A stretch of DNA of 64,000 nucleotides, from the NCBI GenBank assembly GCA_023055355.1, contig JALJCS010000002.1, positions 84,407,001 to 84,471,000 on the forward strand, in the 5' to 3' direction. This DNA is from Agelaius tricolor (Eukaryota; Chordata; Aves; Passeriformes; Icteridae). Below, piece after piece: positions 1 through 11,600 of this stretch. The position numbers were made by a program, and so were the translations under genes. Numbering within the stretch: the stretch's first letter is position 1; each line of letters begins with the position of its first letter. The notes under the pieces are model-generated. The model was not told where the DNA came from. It searched no databases and saw only the letters and a program-made list of their open reading frames with translations.

Positions 1-345
1 CACCACTGCTCATTCCCTGCACCACTCAGGGAAAGGAGTTCACCAGCGGGGAGTGAAGGAGTGAGGTTGAGCCTAAGAAGAAGGGTGGGGTCAAGAAGAT
101 GTTTTTAGTTTTGTGTTTGCTTCTCACTATCCTACTCTATTTTAGATTGGCAATAAAGTAAACTAATTTCCCAAAGTTAAGCCTGTTTTGCCCATGACAG
201 TAATTGGTGAATATGCCACTGTCTTCATCTCAACCCAGGAGCTTTTTTTGCCCTATTCTTTCCCCTTGTTCTTTTGAGAAGGGGAGTGGGAGGGTAGCTT
301 GGTGAACCTCTGACAGCTAGCCAAGATCATCCTTTATACCTTAGG
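1..345 (+). mobile_element. Endogenous retrovirus LTR, 3' portion (window-truncated)
   Basis: The segment resembles the 3' part of an avian ERVL-type LTR that I know from passerine genomes. It has a poly(A) signal AATAAA at 152-157 inside 'ggcaataaagtaaac'. This is followed by the typical U5-like series 'gacagtaattggtgaat', then 'tcatctcaacccaggagc', then a purine-rich 'gaaggggagtgggagggtag', ending near 'cagctagccaag'. The upstream part of the LTR lies outside the window, so solo versus full-length status cannot be decided. The 3' boundary is approximate because the end is degenerate. No retroviral protein-coding sequence is visible beside it. Family assignment is from memory. Confidence 0.75.
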
Positions 346-2948
346 CAAGATACCCAGGGAAAAATAAGAAACCAAACCAAATATATTTGGATTTATAGCC
401 ATTCAGGGGGGAAAAAAATCTATGTCATTCTGTAAAAGGCATAAAAAAATCACTATTAATGAAAATGCAGTAATGATTCTAGGCTTTAAGTAGATTGATA
501 AGTGTAAAGACTTTACTACCATTCAAACACACTGAAAAAAAATCAGCTTTGATCATGGTGATCAAACACAAGTAGCGCAAAAATCAAATGTGAGTATGAA
601 AAAATTTATCCAGAATTCAATGATTTGTGGTAACATACCATCTCAAATGCATCATCAAGGCCTTTAATGCTTTGGGAACTACCCACTTCTTTCAGAATAT
701 TTATGGGAATAAAGGCATCCCAACTGATAGGAAAGAAAATACTATAGTTAGAGGGAAAGCAGCTGCAGAGTTTGTCTGGAAACTGAGCATGAGGTCAGGG
801 GGCACTCATAAGCTCAAACACAGACTGGCATTCCTACTGCTTTCACTGATTGTGAGTAAAATGCAGTGCAGAAGGTGCAACTAATGAAGGATTTAGAACA
901 GGCAGCTGATTGAGCCCTACTATGCCATGCTGTGCAGGCAAATGCTCTATCTGAACATGTAAATAGGTTATCAGTAGCAAAACTATGTTACTCTCACTGA
1001 TCAATTTGGTTGATTTAGCTTATGTTATGGGGGTTTAAAAGTTTGTGCAGTTAAAAAGAATTAAGGATTGTATGGTACTTCTTAGCTTTGTTAGTAACAG
1101 GACTGACTCCCTGCAGAAGACCAGAGGACCATACTCCTGTGGGTGACACACCCCAGGCTATGACACAGGGGCACTGAGAATTCAGAAAGGTGAACAGGAG
1201 ATGAAATATTATTCCAGGCAGGAAACACCACATTGCAGTGTGGAACTGGACTGGTAACACTGCTACTCTGGAGATCATTGCTGGAGACCCCCAAGCTAGT
1301 CTTTGCTCTAAAGGTAACCACAGAACTGTTTACAGCTGATGGGTCTTAACTGAGGCTAAATGGAAGAGGAGAGTGTGCCCTCATGGATGGCAGTGGGTGC
1401 TTTGTCTGCAAGAAGAGGCAGAAATTTCCCTGGAGAAGGTACCTGGATTTCTGTGTGACAGAGAAACACAGCTTGTGGACTACACCAACAGAATGGAAAC
1501 CTTCACCAGCCTTGACCACAGTGTTGGTATGAGCTGTGAAATGGCTTTTCACCAGTGGTACTGGTGCCTGGCACTCCTGTTCAACTCTGCAGAACTCTGG
1601 GGAACCTGGGTGAGACTGAGAATTTTCAGAAAGAAAGACATGCCCAAGAATTCTGAACAGTATTTAGAGATTTATTCAGGTAAGTCAAAATAGGCACAGG
1701 GTTGACCAGAGACTGATCATGCACTATTAGGGACAAAGAGATTCTCAAATGCTTACCAAGACATTCAGTAAAAGGGAAAAGCTGCTGGGAGAACGGATGC
1801 TTTCACATGTTCCCTCTGAAGAGGTATTTAAGGGCTTGAAAACTGCAGTCGAAGTCCTAAATAAAAAATTCAGACAAATCAACAAATTTGGCTAAAACTA
1901 GACATTTCCAATGAAATTGTCTCCAGTGTCCTTAAAGGAAGTCACTAGATAGACATTTCCAAGGGAAAATTCTCTGTGAACTATTTAATCTTAAGATCTG
2001 ATCAACAGTTGCCAACTTGAGTAAGTGGATCAGGGGTACTGCACAAATCACTCATGAGAAAGAGACAGAAATCATCCTGGACAGCAAATGTTCTTCACAT
2101 GTTGGTGAAGGTTCACATGTTGACCATGAGCTGGTCAGGCCAGCCAGGACCAGAAGGAATGTGAGCAGGAGATCTCAGAGCAGCTGCTCAGTTCAGAGAG
2201 AGCTGCACTGATGCAGCTCAGCTCCCTCATTTTACTGGCAGGTCCCCACCAGCCCATCAAGTTTGCTGAGCACACTGGAAATCAATTTCTGTCTCAGGAA
2301 AAACAGGAAGTGACTAGAGGATGCCAAAATGTTACTTCTGTTTTTAAACAAGGAAGAAGTGGTTGAAAATCCAGAAAGTGAAATGGAGTTATCTTGTTGC
2401 AAGAAAAAAGAATGAAAGACTTGCAATAAGGCAAAAAGCAGACTTTAGAATAGTCAGTGAACAAAAAGGTAATGTCTTTTGAGATGGTAATCTTGAGAAT
2501 GAAGGCTGCTGACAATAACTGGAAGCAAATGTATTAAATCTCAAAAAGCAAATTTTCTCTCTAGGAAGAAAAGAGAAGAGGTATAGTATGAAAAATGCTT
2601 ATCAATAAGATTATTCCTACCAGAAATGAATGCCTTTAAGTAAGCAGTTGTGTGCACCAATCTGACTAGGAGTAAAAAAACCAAAAAAGAGAATAGTTGT
2701 TATATACAGTCAGTGAGAGAGGTCTATTAAGATCAAACTAGGTGCAGAAATCTCTGAACCAGGGTTGATTTCATATGAGCACTAATTCAGGTCAAGGAAA
2801 CATAGGTCATAAATAACTGGAGAAGGCTACACATAGTGCCCATGTTCCAGGATAAATCTGCTCATTGTTGCAATGAGCAGAACTGCCTGAAGAGTCAGCT
2901 GGAGAAACTGTAAACTGCAAAACATCCTACACTATCTAACACAACATC
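346..2948. other. Intergenic, nothing recognised
   Basis: About 2.6 kb with no recognisable exon or mobile element. Short open frames here (for example 1373-1693, 106 codons) match no family I know and lack supporting splice or codon signals. In other vertebrates ANXA13 lies on this side of FAM91A1, but no annexin repeat sequence was seen on either strand. Confidence 0.5.
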
Positions 2949-2990
<42 letters not shown>

Positions 2991-2991
2991 C
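2949..2991. repeat. (TATC)n tetranucleotide microsatellite
   Basis: About ten uninterrupted copies of the unit tatc/atct, flanked by 'acaacatct' and 'ccatcctgag'. The tract is pure and therefore likely length-polymorphic. Confidence 0.97.
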
Positions 2992-4655
2992 CATCCTGAG
3001 AAGCAGAGCTGGAAGGGAGTGCATGTGGTTGCAATGATAGGCTAGGGTTTGAAAAAAATGATCAGCAGTGTGATCCTCAATGCTCACTTTATTTTACATA
3101 CATGATTTACACCAATGTGATTATAACTTCGATGACCTCCACTGAAGTTGCAGGAGTTCAGACTTTTATCTATGACCTTCATTTATAAAGTGAATTTGAA
3201 TCAATGGTCAGCAAATTCTCAAACTCATTAATAAACACAGAACAATTTTGCTGTATGGTACCCTTTCTGGTACTAAATTAAAATCCTGTTAAAAGTCAAG
3301 TACTTTCACTGTTCACTTCTAATCACAGGTCTGCTCAGTTATGCTGCCCTTTTGAAGATCTACTCTGTGTCAATAATTTCTTTGTAATTGTCTTGCTTTT
3401 TCTTCTCTTTTGCCAGTCCTGTAACTGAAAAGTCTGAGGCAGATGATAGCAATATTATTATATAATATTAATTCTATTAATAGACTAGGAATACTTCCTA
3501 AATTACTGTTATTTTGGGCATCTGAATTTTTAGCTTGTGGATTCTCACATCTGTGTCTTACTGAAAATATTATTCAGGTGCTGGTGTCTCTAACAAGAAA
3601 ATTTACCTGAGAACCATCCAAGAAAAAAATTGCCCTGCCCTACTTAGAGGTGTATCTTAACTGCTGGTATCAAAAGCAAACAGACAGTACCAGCCAAGGA
3701 CTTGTACCATCTGGTTTATGTGGCAATGGGCAAGGTAAACCACGTTTTTTATTAATGTCTTTTCACAGCTTATTTATAAACCATTGTGGGGTGTGACAGA
3801 GAAGGGCTCTTAAGAAACTGCCCAACAACTGGCGTTACAAAGAATTGAGGGATGAGGTCAGATTTGCAGGCTGTGGCTGTTCCTGGACTGAGTCCCATCA
3901 GTGACATGAGCAGGGAGGCCTTATTGTAGATTCTGGAGGTTGTGTGAGCTGCTCCTCACTGCAGGGAACCCTGTGCTGGCACGTGGGGCACGTCCATGGG
4001 CTGAGGCCTTGTGTCTCTGCAGTTACATGCCAGTGGGATCCTGAAACTGCCAGTGATGCTGAAGAAGGAGATCTGGGTCCGTAGTTCTCCATGGATTTAC
4101 TCAAACTTAACTTAATTTAGTCATAACATAATTTACTCAAACATAACAGAGAACTGAGTTTCCTTCTGCTGCTACTGGTCCCTTTTCAGCTGTCACCACT
4201 GCTCCAAGGTCATTACTGAGAATGCAGCAAACAGCCTTGAAAAATTAACAGCACCAGGGATCAGGGCCTCACATGCCTTTTTTTTTTTTTCTTCTTATAC
4301 ACATAATTATTCACTAAAATGTTGCATAGTGTTAAAAATAGAGACCCCTTCCCACATCAGTAATTCTCCAACAGTAAGAAAATGGCACTGATTGGCACTG
4401 ATTTTGACACAGGTAAAATTCTGAATGACTCAGAAGCACCCAGATCCTAAGATCAGGAGGGGCACCTGCTGCTGTTTTATTTGAAGCAGTGTCTTTGGTG
4501 ACACTCCACCTGCTCGGGGTCCCGCACAGGGGCACACACTGTGTACACATCCCGGGTACACACAGGATGGGATGCTCCGGGCACTCAGGGCTGCACGCTG
4601 CAGTCCCTGCTGTGCACAGCTGCGGGAGCCCAGGGCCATGGCTCAACGCAGACAT
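2992..4655. other. Intergenic, nothing recognised
   Basis: No exon or recognised element. A poly(T) run lies near 4279-4291. GC content rises after about 4440, on the approach to the FAM91A1 CpG island. The overlapping open frames at 4332-4777 on both strands look like by-products of this compositional shift. Confidence 0.45.
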
Positions 4656-4696
4656 CTCCTTCATCCATCCCATTCCATTCCATCCCATCCCATCCC
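4656..4696. repeat. Imperfect CCCAT/CCATT pentanucleotide repeat
   Basis: A run of 'catcc', 'cattc' and 'catcc' units directly precedes the CR1 fragment at 4697. Its position at the 5' break of the LINE suggests expansion of sequence at the insertion junction, which is an inference. Confidence 0.8.
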
Positions 4697-4860
4697 GGGA
4701 CAGTCTGCCCAAGGGAGGTGGTGGAGTCACCGTCCCTGGAGGCGTTTAAAGACTGGATGCGGTACTCAGTGCCATGATCTATTTGACATCGTGTTGTTCG
4801 GTGACAGGTTGGACTCGATGATCCTGGCGGTCTTTTCCAACCGAGCTGATCCTGTCATTC
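4697..4860 (+). mobile_element. CR1 LINE, 5'-truncated 3' end
   Basis: The sequence follows the 3' untranslated end of avian CR1: 'gggaggtggtggagtcacc', then 'ccctggaggcgtttaaa', then 'ctcagtgccatgatct', then 'ggttggactcgatgatcc', then 'ggtcttttccaacc'. It closes with a degenerate copy of the GATTCTGTGATTC tail. Only about 160 bp are present, with no reverse-transcriptase coding part, as expected for 5'-truncated copies. It ends at the edge of the CpG island, about 450 bp before the FAM91A1 start codon. Confidence 0.93.
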
Positions 4861-5181
4861 CCCGCCGGGGAATGAATGCTCGCTTGCGCCGCTGCAGCCG
4901 CCCCGCACTGAGCGGCCCCTCGCGTCTGCCCGGGCGCATCCCGAGCGGCACTAGGCAGACGCTGTTGTTAAACCCAACCAAGCAGGCGGCAGAGGCATTT
5001 CGGGCTTGGCTCTGTTCCCGGTTAGTGCCAGCCCGCGGTCGGGGGTCGCAAGAAGGTGAGCGATCGCCTTCCCCAGGCTCCCGTCCCGTCCCGGCCGCGG
5101 GGAGCGCCCGCCCCGCCCGCGGAACTGCGTGCGCGGCGCTTCCGGGGCGGTTCGGGGCAGCGGCGCCGGGCGGGAGGCGGC

Positions 5182-5206
5182 GGGCGGAGGGCAGGGCAGG
5201 GCAGGG
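5182..5206 (+). promoter_or_regulatory. Potential G-quadruplex in 5' UTR/promoter
   Basis: Five runs of three guanines (5182-5184, 5189-5191, 5194-5196, 5199-5201 and 5204-5206) are separated by loops of 2-4 nt. The last three loops are all 'ca'. This satisfies the standard G3+N1-7 quadruplex rule on the coding strand, about 110 nt before the start codon. Whether it folds in the transcript is unknown. Confidence 0.6.
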
Positions 5207-5229
5207 CAGCGCAGGGCGGCCCCGGCCGC

Positions 5230-5272
5230 AGCGGCTCCTTCCCGGGCCGGGAGCGGCTCCTTCCCGGGTCGG
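5230..5272 (+). repeat. Tandem duplication in the 5' UTR (22-bp unit)
   Basis: The unit beginning 'agcggctccttcccggg' occurs at 5230-5251 and again at 5252-5272 with one substitution and a 1-nt length difference. It lies 43 bp before the start codon. Confidence 0.85.
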
Positions 5273-5314
5273 AGCGCCTCCCGGCGGCGGGGCCCACGGC
5301 CCGGCCTGCTCGCC

Positions 5315-5386
5315 ATGAACATCGACGTGGAGTTCCACATCCGCCACAACTACCCCTGGGCCCGGCTGCCCGCCAGCGTCAGGCAG
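5315..5386 (+). CDS. FAM91A1: FAM91A1 coding exon 1 (residues 1-24)
   Basis: Starts at ATG 5315 and reads [15 protein letters not shown], ending ...ASVRQ at the donor gtgcgg (phase 0). It lies within the CpG island. Confidence 0.97.
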
Positions 5387-5617
5387 GTGCGGGTGCCCGG
5401 CTGCCGGCCCGGGGAGCGGCGGGGGGACACGGGGCACTCGGCCCTGCCTGCCCCGGGACAGGGCGGGCGGGCCCGCGGGGCGTGTGGAGCTCTATGGGGC
5501 CAGGGGGTTTGGGCTGTGCCCGGCCCCTCTGTGGGGAAAGGGGGCTCTGAGTGTGTGCGAGATGTCTGTGGGGAAAAGGGGGTGAGACAACGGTGAGTGC
5601 TGTGTGTGAGAGGCGGG

Positions 5618-5669
<52 letters not shown>

Positions 5670-8600
5670 CCTCAGTGAGGAGAGGGGTACATCGGGGTGC
5701 CGTGGGCTCCCAGAGGGAGATGTGGGGTCCTCGCTTGGCTTGTGCAGGTGTCAAACAGCCGGGTCAGGTGTCCCTTATGTCACCCCCGAGTTGGGCAGCC
5801 GGACCAGGACAGGCGCCCTCGGAGCCTTGTGCAGCCCCGCGTTTCAGTAGGCAGAGAATTGTTTGCTGCAAGTGGCTCATGGAAAAGAAAACCTCATGAA
5901 ATTTTGATGGCCTGGATTTAATGGGCCTCTGATAGCAAAGAGGAGGTATTGTTTCGAGTTGAGAGGAGGTTCTCGTTCCAAAGTCTTACACTGCTTTAAA
6001 GCAGATGCTGTTGAACAATCCCTGCTCTTGCACAGAGGAAGGGTGGAGAGGATGAGTAGTTGCTGCAGGCCACGAGTAATGCAGTTTCTTGAGTTTGAGA
6101 TTCCAGGAGCCGTAAGAGGAGAATAAATGATGATTTTCTTTACCTGTCCAGCTGAGTGCCATATTGTTGGCTTTGTGATCCAGGATAGAAAATATACTAG
6201 TATTTATTGCATTATTTACTTTAATGTACCTTCTGGAATACTGTTTTGTCTGCTTTATTGTTAGTATAGTCCTTAATATTTTTGTCCTTTGAGGAAACAC
6301 TTGGCTCCCTCTTTGGATATTTAATCAATTCCAGACCTTGTCTCTGATATCAGGTGTTGCTTTTCTAATACCTGATTCTGCAGTTTGTGTGCAGCTTTCT
6401 TGTTTATCCCACATGTGCAGTAAAGTACCTTTTTGTTAAAGGATCTCTTTTAATATAAGCATCAATGAAGGAATCAGGAGAGGCAAGAAAAAAACCAAAC
6501 AACCCAGATCACTTGTTGCAGATGCAGAGTAGAAGAGTAATTTGGGGAATATTGAGGGGATAGTTCTTGAAATAAGGCATCTGAAGCATGAACCAAAGTT
6601 CTCTTTTTATCTTCTTTCATGATAGTCAAGTAACGTGCTGTGCTTGTTCCTTAATCTCGTGACCCAGGATCACTTGATAGTTTAACTTCCGCAAAGCTGC
6701 AACTTGAGCTGTTTCACGGTGTGGTTTTTTTTGGTGTTAAAAGTTTCTTAGGTGCAGTAAATAAAGCTTCACATCATTCACCATGCTTGTTTGTGCCACA
6801 CTAATTCTGGGTAATTTTTCAAGGCTGAATGACACTGACTGCTTGGTAAATGTTTGATGCATCATGTCTGATATGAAAATCAGATGCTCCCTTTTTATCA
6901 GAGTGGTACTAGGAAAAAATGATTGCTTAAATATGCATCCTGTGTGGAGACTTATTTAAAGGTGTTTTTGAACTCATAGAGAGACTAAACATACTGTCAT
7001 GTTGAACTGGGGGGCTCCCTGAGCAATGGCAACTGCCTGCATATGTTTCCTCATAAGACACTTTGCAGTGGTTTAACTGCAAGGTGGGGGTTGTGCAAGT
7101 CAGTTAAAAGGCCTTTATGTTTTCAAGGGTCTTGGGAACTCCCAGAGGGAATATGAGAGGCAAGTTGTGCTCTACAGCATCCGCAATCAGCTGCGCTACC
7201 GGAATAACTTAGGTGAGTAAAGAAGCCAAGTAACTTCTGAGTCCTGCCCCACTCTTCTGTGTGGAAGCTTGTCTCTGCTGTAAAACTGCAAGAGCAAATC
7301 CACTTCAAAGGTCCTTCCTTCCCTGAAAACAAATGCTTCTAAATAATAAAAGCATGAAAAATCCTGACTTTTGAGTCCATTTGACAACTTCTCTAGCTAA
7401 GCACTCTTGAAGGTTACAGAGCTGGCTGGTGGAACTGAATTCCTGCTGTAGTTCTGCTGCTATTTTCCTAGAAATTAAGAGAGGGTTTGTCTAGTTAAGC
7501 CTGTCACTAGGTTAGATGCAGACAGTTATCCTGACTCACAGGAGCTTTTGGCTATGACTTGTTTGCAGACTTTCAATTTAGTTCACATTGACTGAATCCA
7601 TTTTTCTTCCCAAAGCAGATAATAATTTCAATAATTAAAAGATAATTTTCTACAAGCTGCATGAGTTCTATCTCAATGGGCCACTTCCTGGTTACCTTTT
7701 AAATAAACCTGCTCCTTCAAGTCTCTGAGGCTACTTGTATCATGTGTAGAAATCCTTGAATGCTGAATTCCTTGCACCACTACTTTATTTTACTTGTAGT
7801 TTTCTGTCAATTGCCATTATGCTATTTTTAACCCTTTGTTGTAACACTTCTTTAAAAAGTTGAACATCATAGAACATTGTAACTTTTTTTCCCCCTGTAG
7901 TTAAGCATGTCAAGAAAGATGAACGTAAATATTATGAAGATCTGTTAAAATACAGTCGAGATCATCTCATGTTGTACCCGTATCATTTGTCTGACATCAT
8001 GGTGAAAGGTCTGAGGGTAACACCGTTTTCCTATTACACAGGGATAATGGAGGTGAGTGCAGTGGGAGGGTGTTGTTCTCCATCTGAAGGTGTTGATAAT
8101 GGCCCAGTAATGCATACGAGGCAGTGTCAGGTAGTTTTTTTGGTTTTGTTTATGTCTGCCAAGAAGTAAAGAAACAGTAAGGAAAGTTTGTAGGGAACTG
8201 CTTTTACCTGCAGTGTTTTCCCTTCTGCCCCATTAGCCTTTCAAGAGCTGGACTTTTGTCATATTGAGCTGGGGTGGGACTCATTCTGAGACCAGACTTT
8301 CTCTTTTGATGTCTGAGATTTGTGAGTCTTCACTTAAAACTGGAAATGAAATACCTCATTTCAACCCTATTGGAAACTTTTTGAGAAGCCTGAAGCAGAT
8401 CTGTTTTTATGAGAACAAGGATGGTTCTGTTTTCTGTCAGCACTCTGGCAATCATTTATTTTTGTTGGATATTTGAAGTGCTTTTATTTTATTTTGTATA
8501 TAATGATTGCAGACGTAATGGATTAGTTGTTTGTTTATTCTGTTATTACTGTTGGCAATTCTGTGTGCTGGTTTGTTTTTGTGTAAAGAGATACAGGATT

Positions 8601-11600
8601 TTGTTTGTTAGTCTTTCAAGCCAACATTTTTCTTTGCAAAGCTTACATTAAACAGGAATCTCACATTTAATGTATTCAACTTACTGTGTAATGATTAATC
8701 AAGTAATTGTCAAGTTTGATAAGGTAGCTGACTTCAATAGATCTGTTTAAATTTTATTTCATTCTTAAAGTAAAAATGACAGGCAGAATTTTGGACCTAC
8801 TTCTCTGAAATGATGACTTTCTTCTTGCAACTTAGATGTTTTATTTTCTTTTTAAGGATATAATGAACAGTGAAAAAAGCTATGATTCTTTACCCAACTT
8901 CACTGCTGCTGACTGTAAGTATTACCCAGATGAATTGCTGCTTTCAGTGAGTTAGAAATAAGGAGCTTCTGAAGATGGATTTGCAGGCATCTGTTTGCTT
9001 AAATATGAGCATGTGAATGAAGGTGTAAAAACATTTAAATAGTGATATTAAGTGTGCCCTTCATATAAAATCTGTCAGTACAGGCAGGACTGGAATTGGG
9101 CTGGTTTGAATGCAGATAGGCATGGTGCAAAACCTTGCCTGTGTCCTTGCTAGTCCATTCCTACTTGCCTGCATTTCCTGTTGATGTATATCAGTAAACT
9201 GAGCTGCTGGTCCTTTCCTAGTGTGCTTTTCTTGGCACGTGTTGGGCTGAAGGCTTTAGCAGGACACTGAGAGGTGACACTCCTGTGAATTGGCATCAGT
9301 GTGGATTGAGGGATGATGTACCAGAAAAGAGAGGCAAGAGGATCTGGTGTTTTATGACACTCTGGATGTGCCAGATATTTTATCTATTACACCTGGGTAT
9401 GGGATGAGTAGCTTAGGAAAGCAAAAACCTTGAACCTCTGGAGGAGAGCAGTGTAAGATCAATAGCATACTCAGAAGTCTTACAGAGCAAAATGTAAACT
9501 GATGGCACAGGGATGTTATTAACCTGCCACTGAAATGGTTTCTATAGTTAACACATAATTCCTTGTCTTTGGTATGTATTCATCAAGTTTTTTTTAAGGA
9601 TAGTAAGTAGTCAGGTGAGGAGTAGCCTGCAGATTTTGGAAACAGTTTTAGTTTTAGAAGGATATTCTCAGTTAACTGCTGGTTAGCCTTTGTGTAATGT
9701 TCACAGCAGGGAAACAGATGAAGAACTTTCCTCAGCACCATTTTGCTTGTTGGGAATCTAGTGTTAGTCAGGAGTTTGAAGAAAGAGGAGGTTTTCCTGT
9801 TTTTGTTTGATTTCTGTTGCCCCCCAACAATTCTATTATCTTAGCACAGCTGCAGATTAGTGACTGCAGTGTAATTGACTTAAACTTCCTTAATTAGATT
9901 TTTTCATAAATGCTAGTGTTGAACTAGAAGTTGGAGTCAAAGCTGAGACAGAATATGGCTTAAAACTAATGAATAGATTTTTTCTATCTGTTCATGGTTC
10001 CTTAATGATCGAAGGCTAGAGATTATGGAATTAAATTTTGATTCAGTTTAACTCAACTATATCTTAATCATATTCCTTAGAAGATTAAATGGCCTTTTGT
10101 GTCTCTAGTTCTTAGAGTTATAATCCAGTGCATAGCATGGGCTTTGTTAAAGGAAAGAAAAACTATTGCTATTAATCTGAAGTTGTTGTTGGGAGTATAG
10201 GAGGAAAGGAGTTGGGTTGTTACCTGCTACCCTGTGACTTGAGTGATAGGGTATCTCTTTTTTTTTTCCCCCTTAACCTGTACACAGTGAAAGAATGGAG
10301 ATGGACTATGGAATGAATTTAGCTCCTATAAGTGTCCTTTTATTTTGGATAAGAGTAAATAAAAAAGTAATTTAAGAAGAAGGTCTGATTCTTTGAAGAA
10401 TGTTTAATATATCTTCAGCTTAAACCTGTCTTAAGATAGATAAAACCTTACTTATTTTTCAGGTCTAAGACTTCTTGGCATAGGAAGAAACCAGTATATT
10501 GATCTAATGAACCAATGCAGATCTTCAAAAGTAAGTTTGTCTTTAATTTTCCCTCCCTTTTCTTTACCCTTCTGTCCCTCTACCCCATGTTTTTTCATAG
10601 GAAATGAAGAATGGAATAATTTTCTGGCCCTGGTCAGTTTAATAGTGTGGCTAATTGAATGTGATGTAGTGTATTGTTAATTTTGTTTCCTCGAGTTAAT
10701 AAAGAGCTTTTTGGTTTAAAATTAAAGTGCAGTAAAGAAAAAGGTATTACTTACAACTTTTTAATTTTTGTTAATCTTACAGTTTTGGAGCTGTACTTTA
10801 TAGTACCAGATAACTAATGTCTCCTGGCCACTATAAGCAGGGACAGCTACTGGTTCTGAAAGAATTCTTCCATGTTTCTATGTGTGTCATTGAGATCCCA
10901 GTTTATTTTGGAACAGTGATCCATCCAGGTGTGAATTCTTACAGTGTGTTTTTCTCTAAGGCAATGTAATGAGTGCACAGACATCCTTGGATGTGAACAG
11001 CACAGGTGGAAAGCACTCTGATGGTTGATAGAAGTAGAGCCTTTAGTTTGCAACAGTTCCTTCCTTTCTTCAGGGAACTCAGAAGTGCTCTTGCAGTAGC
11101 TCCATAGTCCTTTAACTGAAAGTGAGCTTACCAAAATATGCAGCTGATAGTGAACCAAAAAGTAATGACTGTGCAATGAAAGAGAAGCTATTTAGCTCTA
11201 TAAATAAACTCTATCCTGCAGTTTTTTTCTTTCATGGATTGCCATTCACTGTATTTTTTTTTAGTTCTGTGCTTATTAAGAATGTTGTGCTTTGTTCCTT
11301 AAAGTAAATTAAATATATTCCTAAAATGTGTTTTTTGGAATCACTGAACTTCTTTGAAATAACCTGTTTTTATACTTGTGCTCTCTTACCTGTTCAAATT
11401 AGAAATGTCACAAAGAGTTTAAATTTGTACTTGATCCTACTACAATGGAATAATGTGGATTTTAATTAGCAATACCTACAGTATGGATGAGCTTATGGGA
11501 AGATTTAACAATATCAGATGGAATTTTTTTTCCTTTCTGTTTCCATGTGATCTGAGAAAAGAGAGAAACTTTTACTAAGTGGCAGCGCTAATAGCATGTG

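Larger units (their letters stand above)
4861..5560. promoter_or_regulatory. CpG island / FAM91A1 promoter
   Basis: A strongly GC- and CpG-rich block covers the region upstream of the start codon, coding exon 1 and the start of intron 1. The surrounding DNA is AT-rich. No TATA box is seen. GC boxes lie at 5111-5118 (ccccgccc) and 5144-5150 (ggggcgg). An ETS-type core CTTCCGG lies at 5139-5145. These are the usual elements of a housekeeping CpG-island promoter. The transcription start cannot be fixed from sequence alone. There is no ATG between about 5000 and the CDS start at 5315. Confidence 0.85.

Noticed and set aside
3898..4104. Possible first exon of ANXA13 on the minus strand
   Set aside because: The translation has no annexin N-terminus or GxGT-type repeat. 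The open frame is short and not supported.
4572..5550. Several long overlapping open frames on both strands (up to 248 codons) around the CpG island
   Set aside because: They are Pro/Ala/Arg/Gly-rich products of high GC content, overlap each other, and cover the promoter, a CR1 fragment and coding exon 1. Only the frame starting at ATG 5315 is a real protein.
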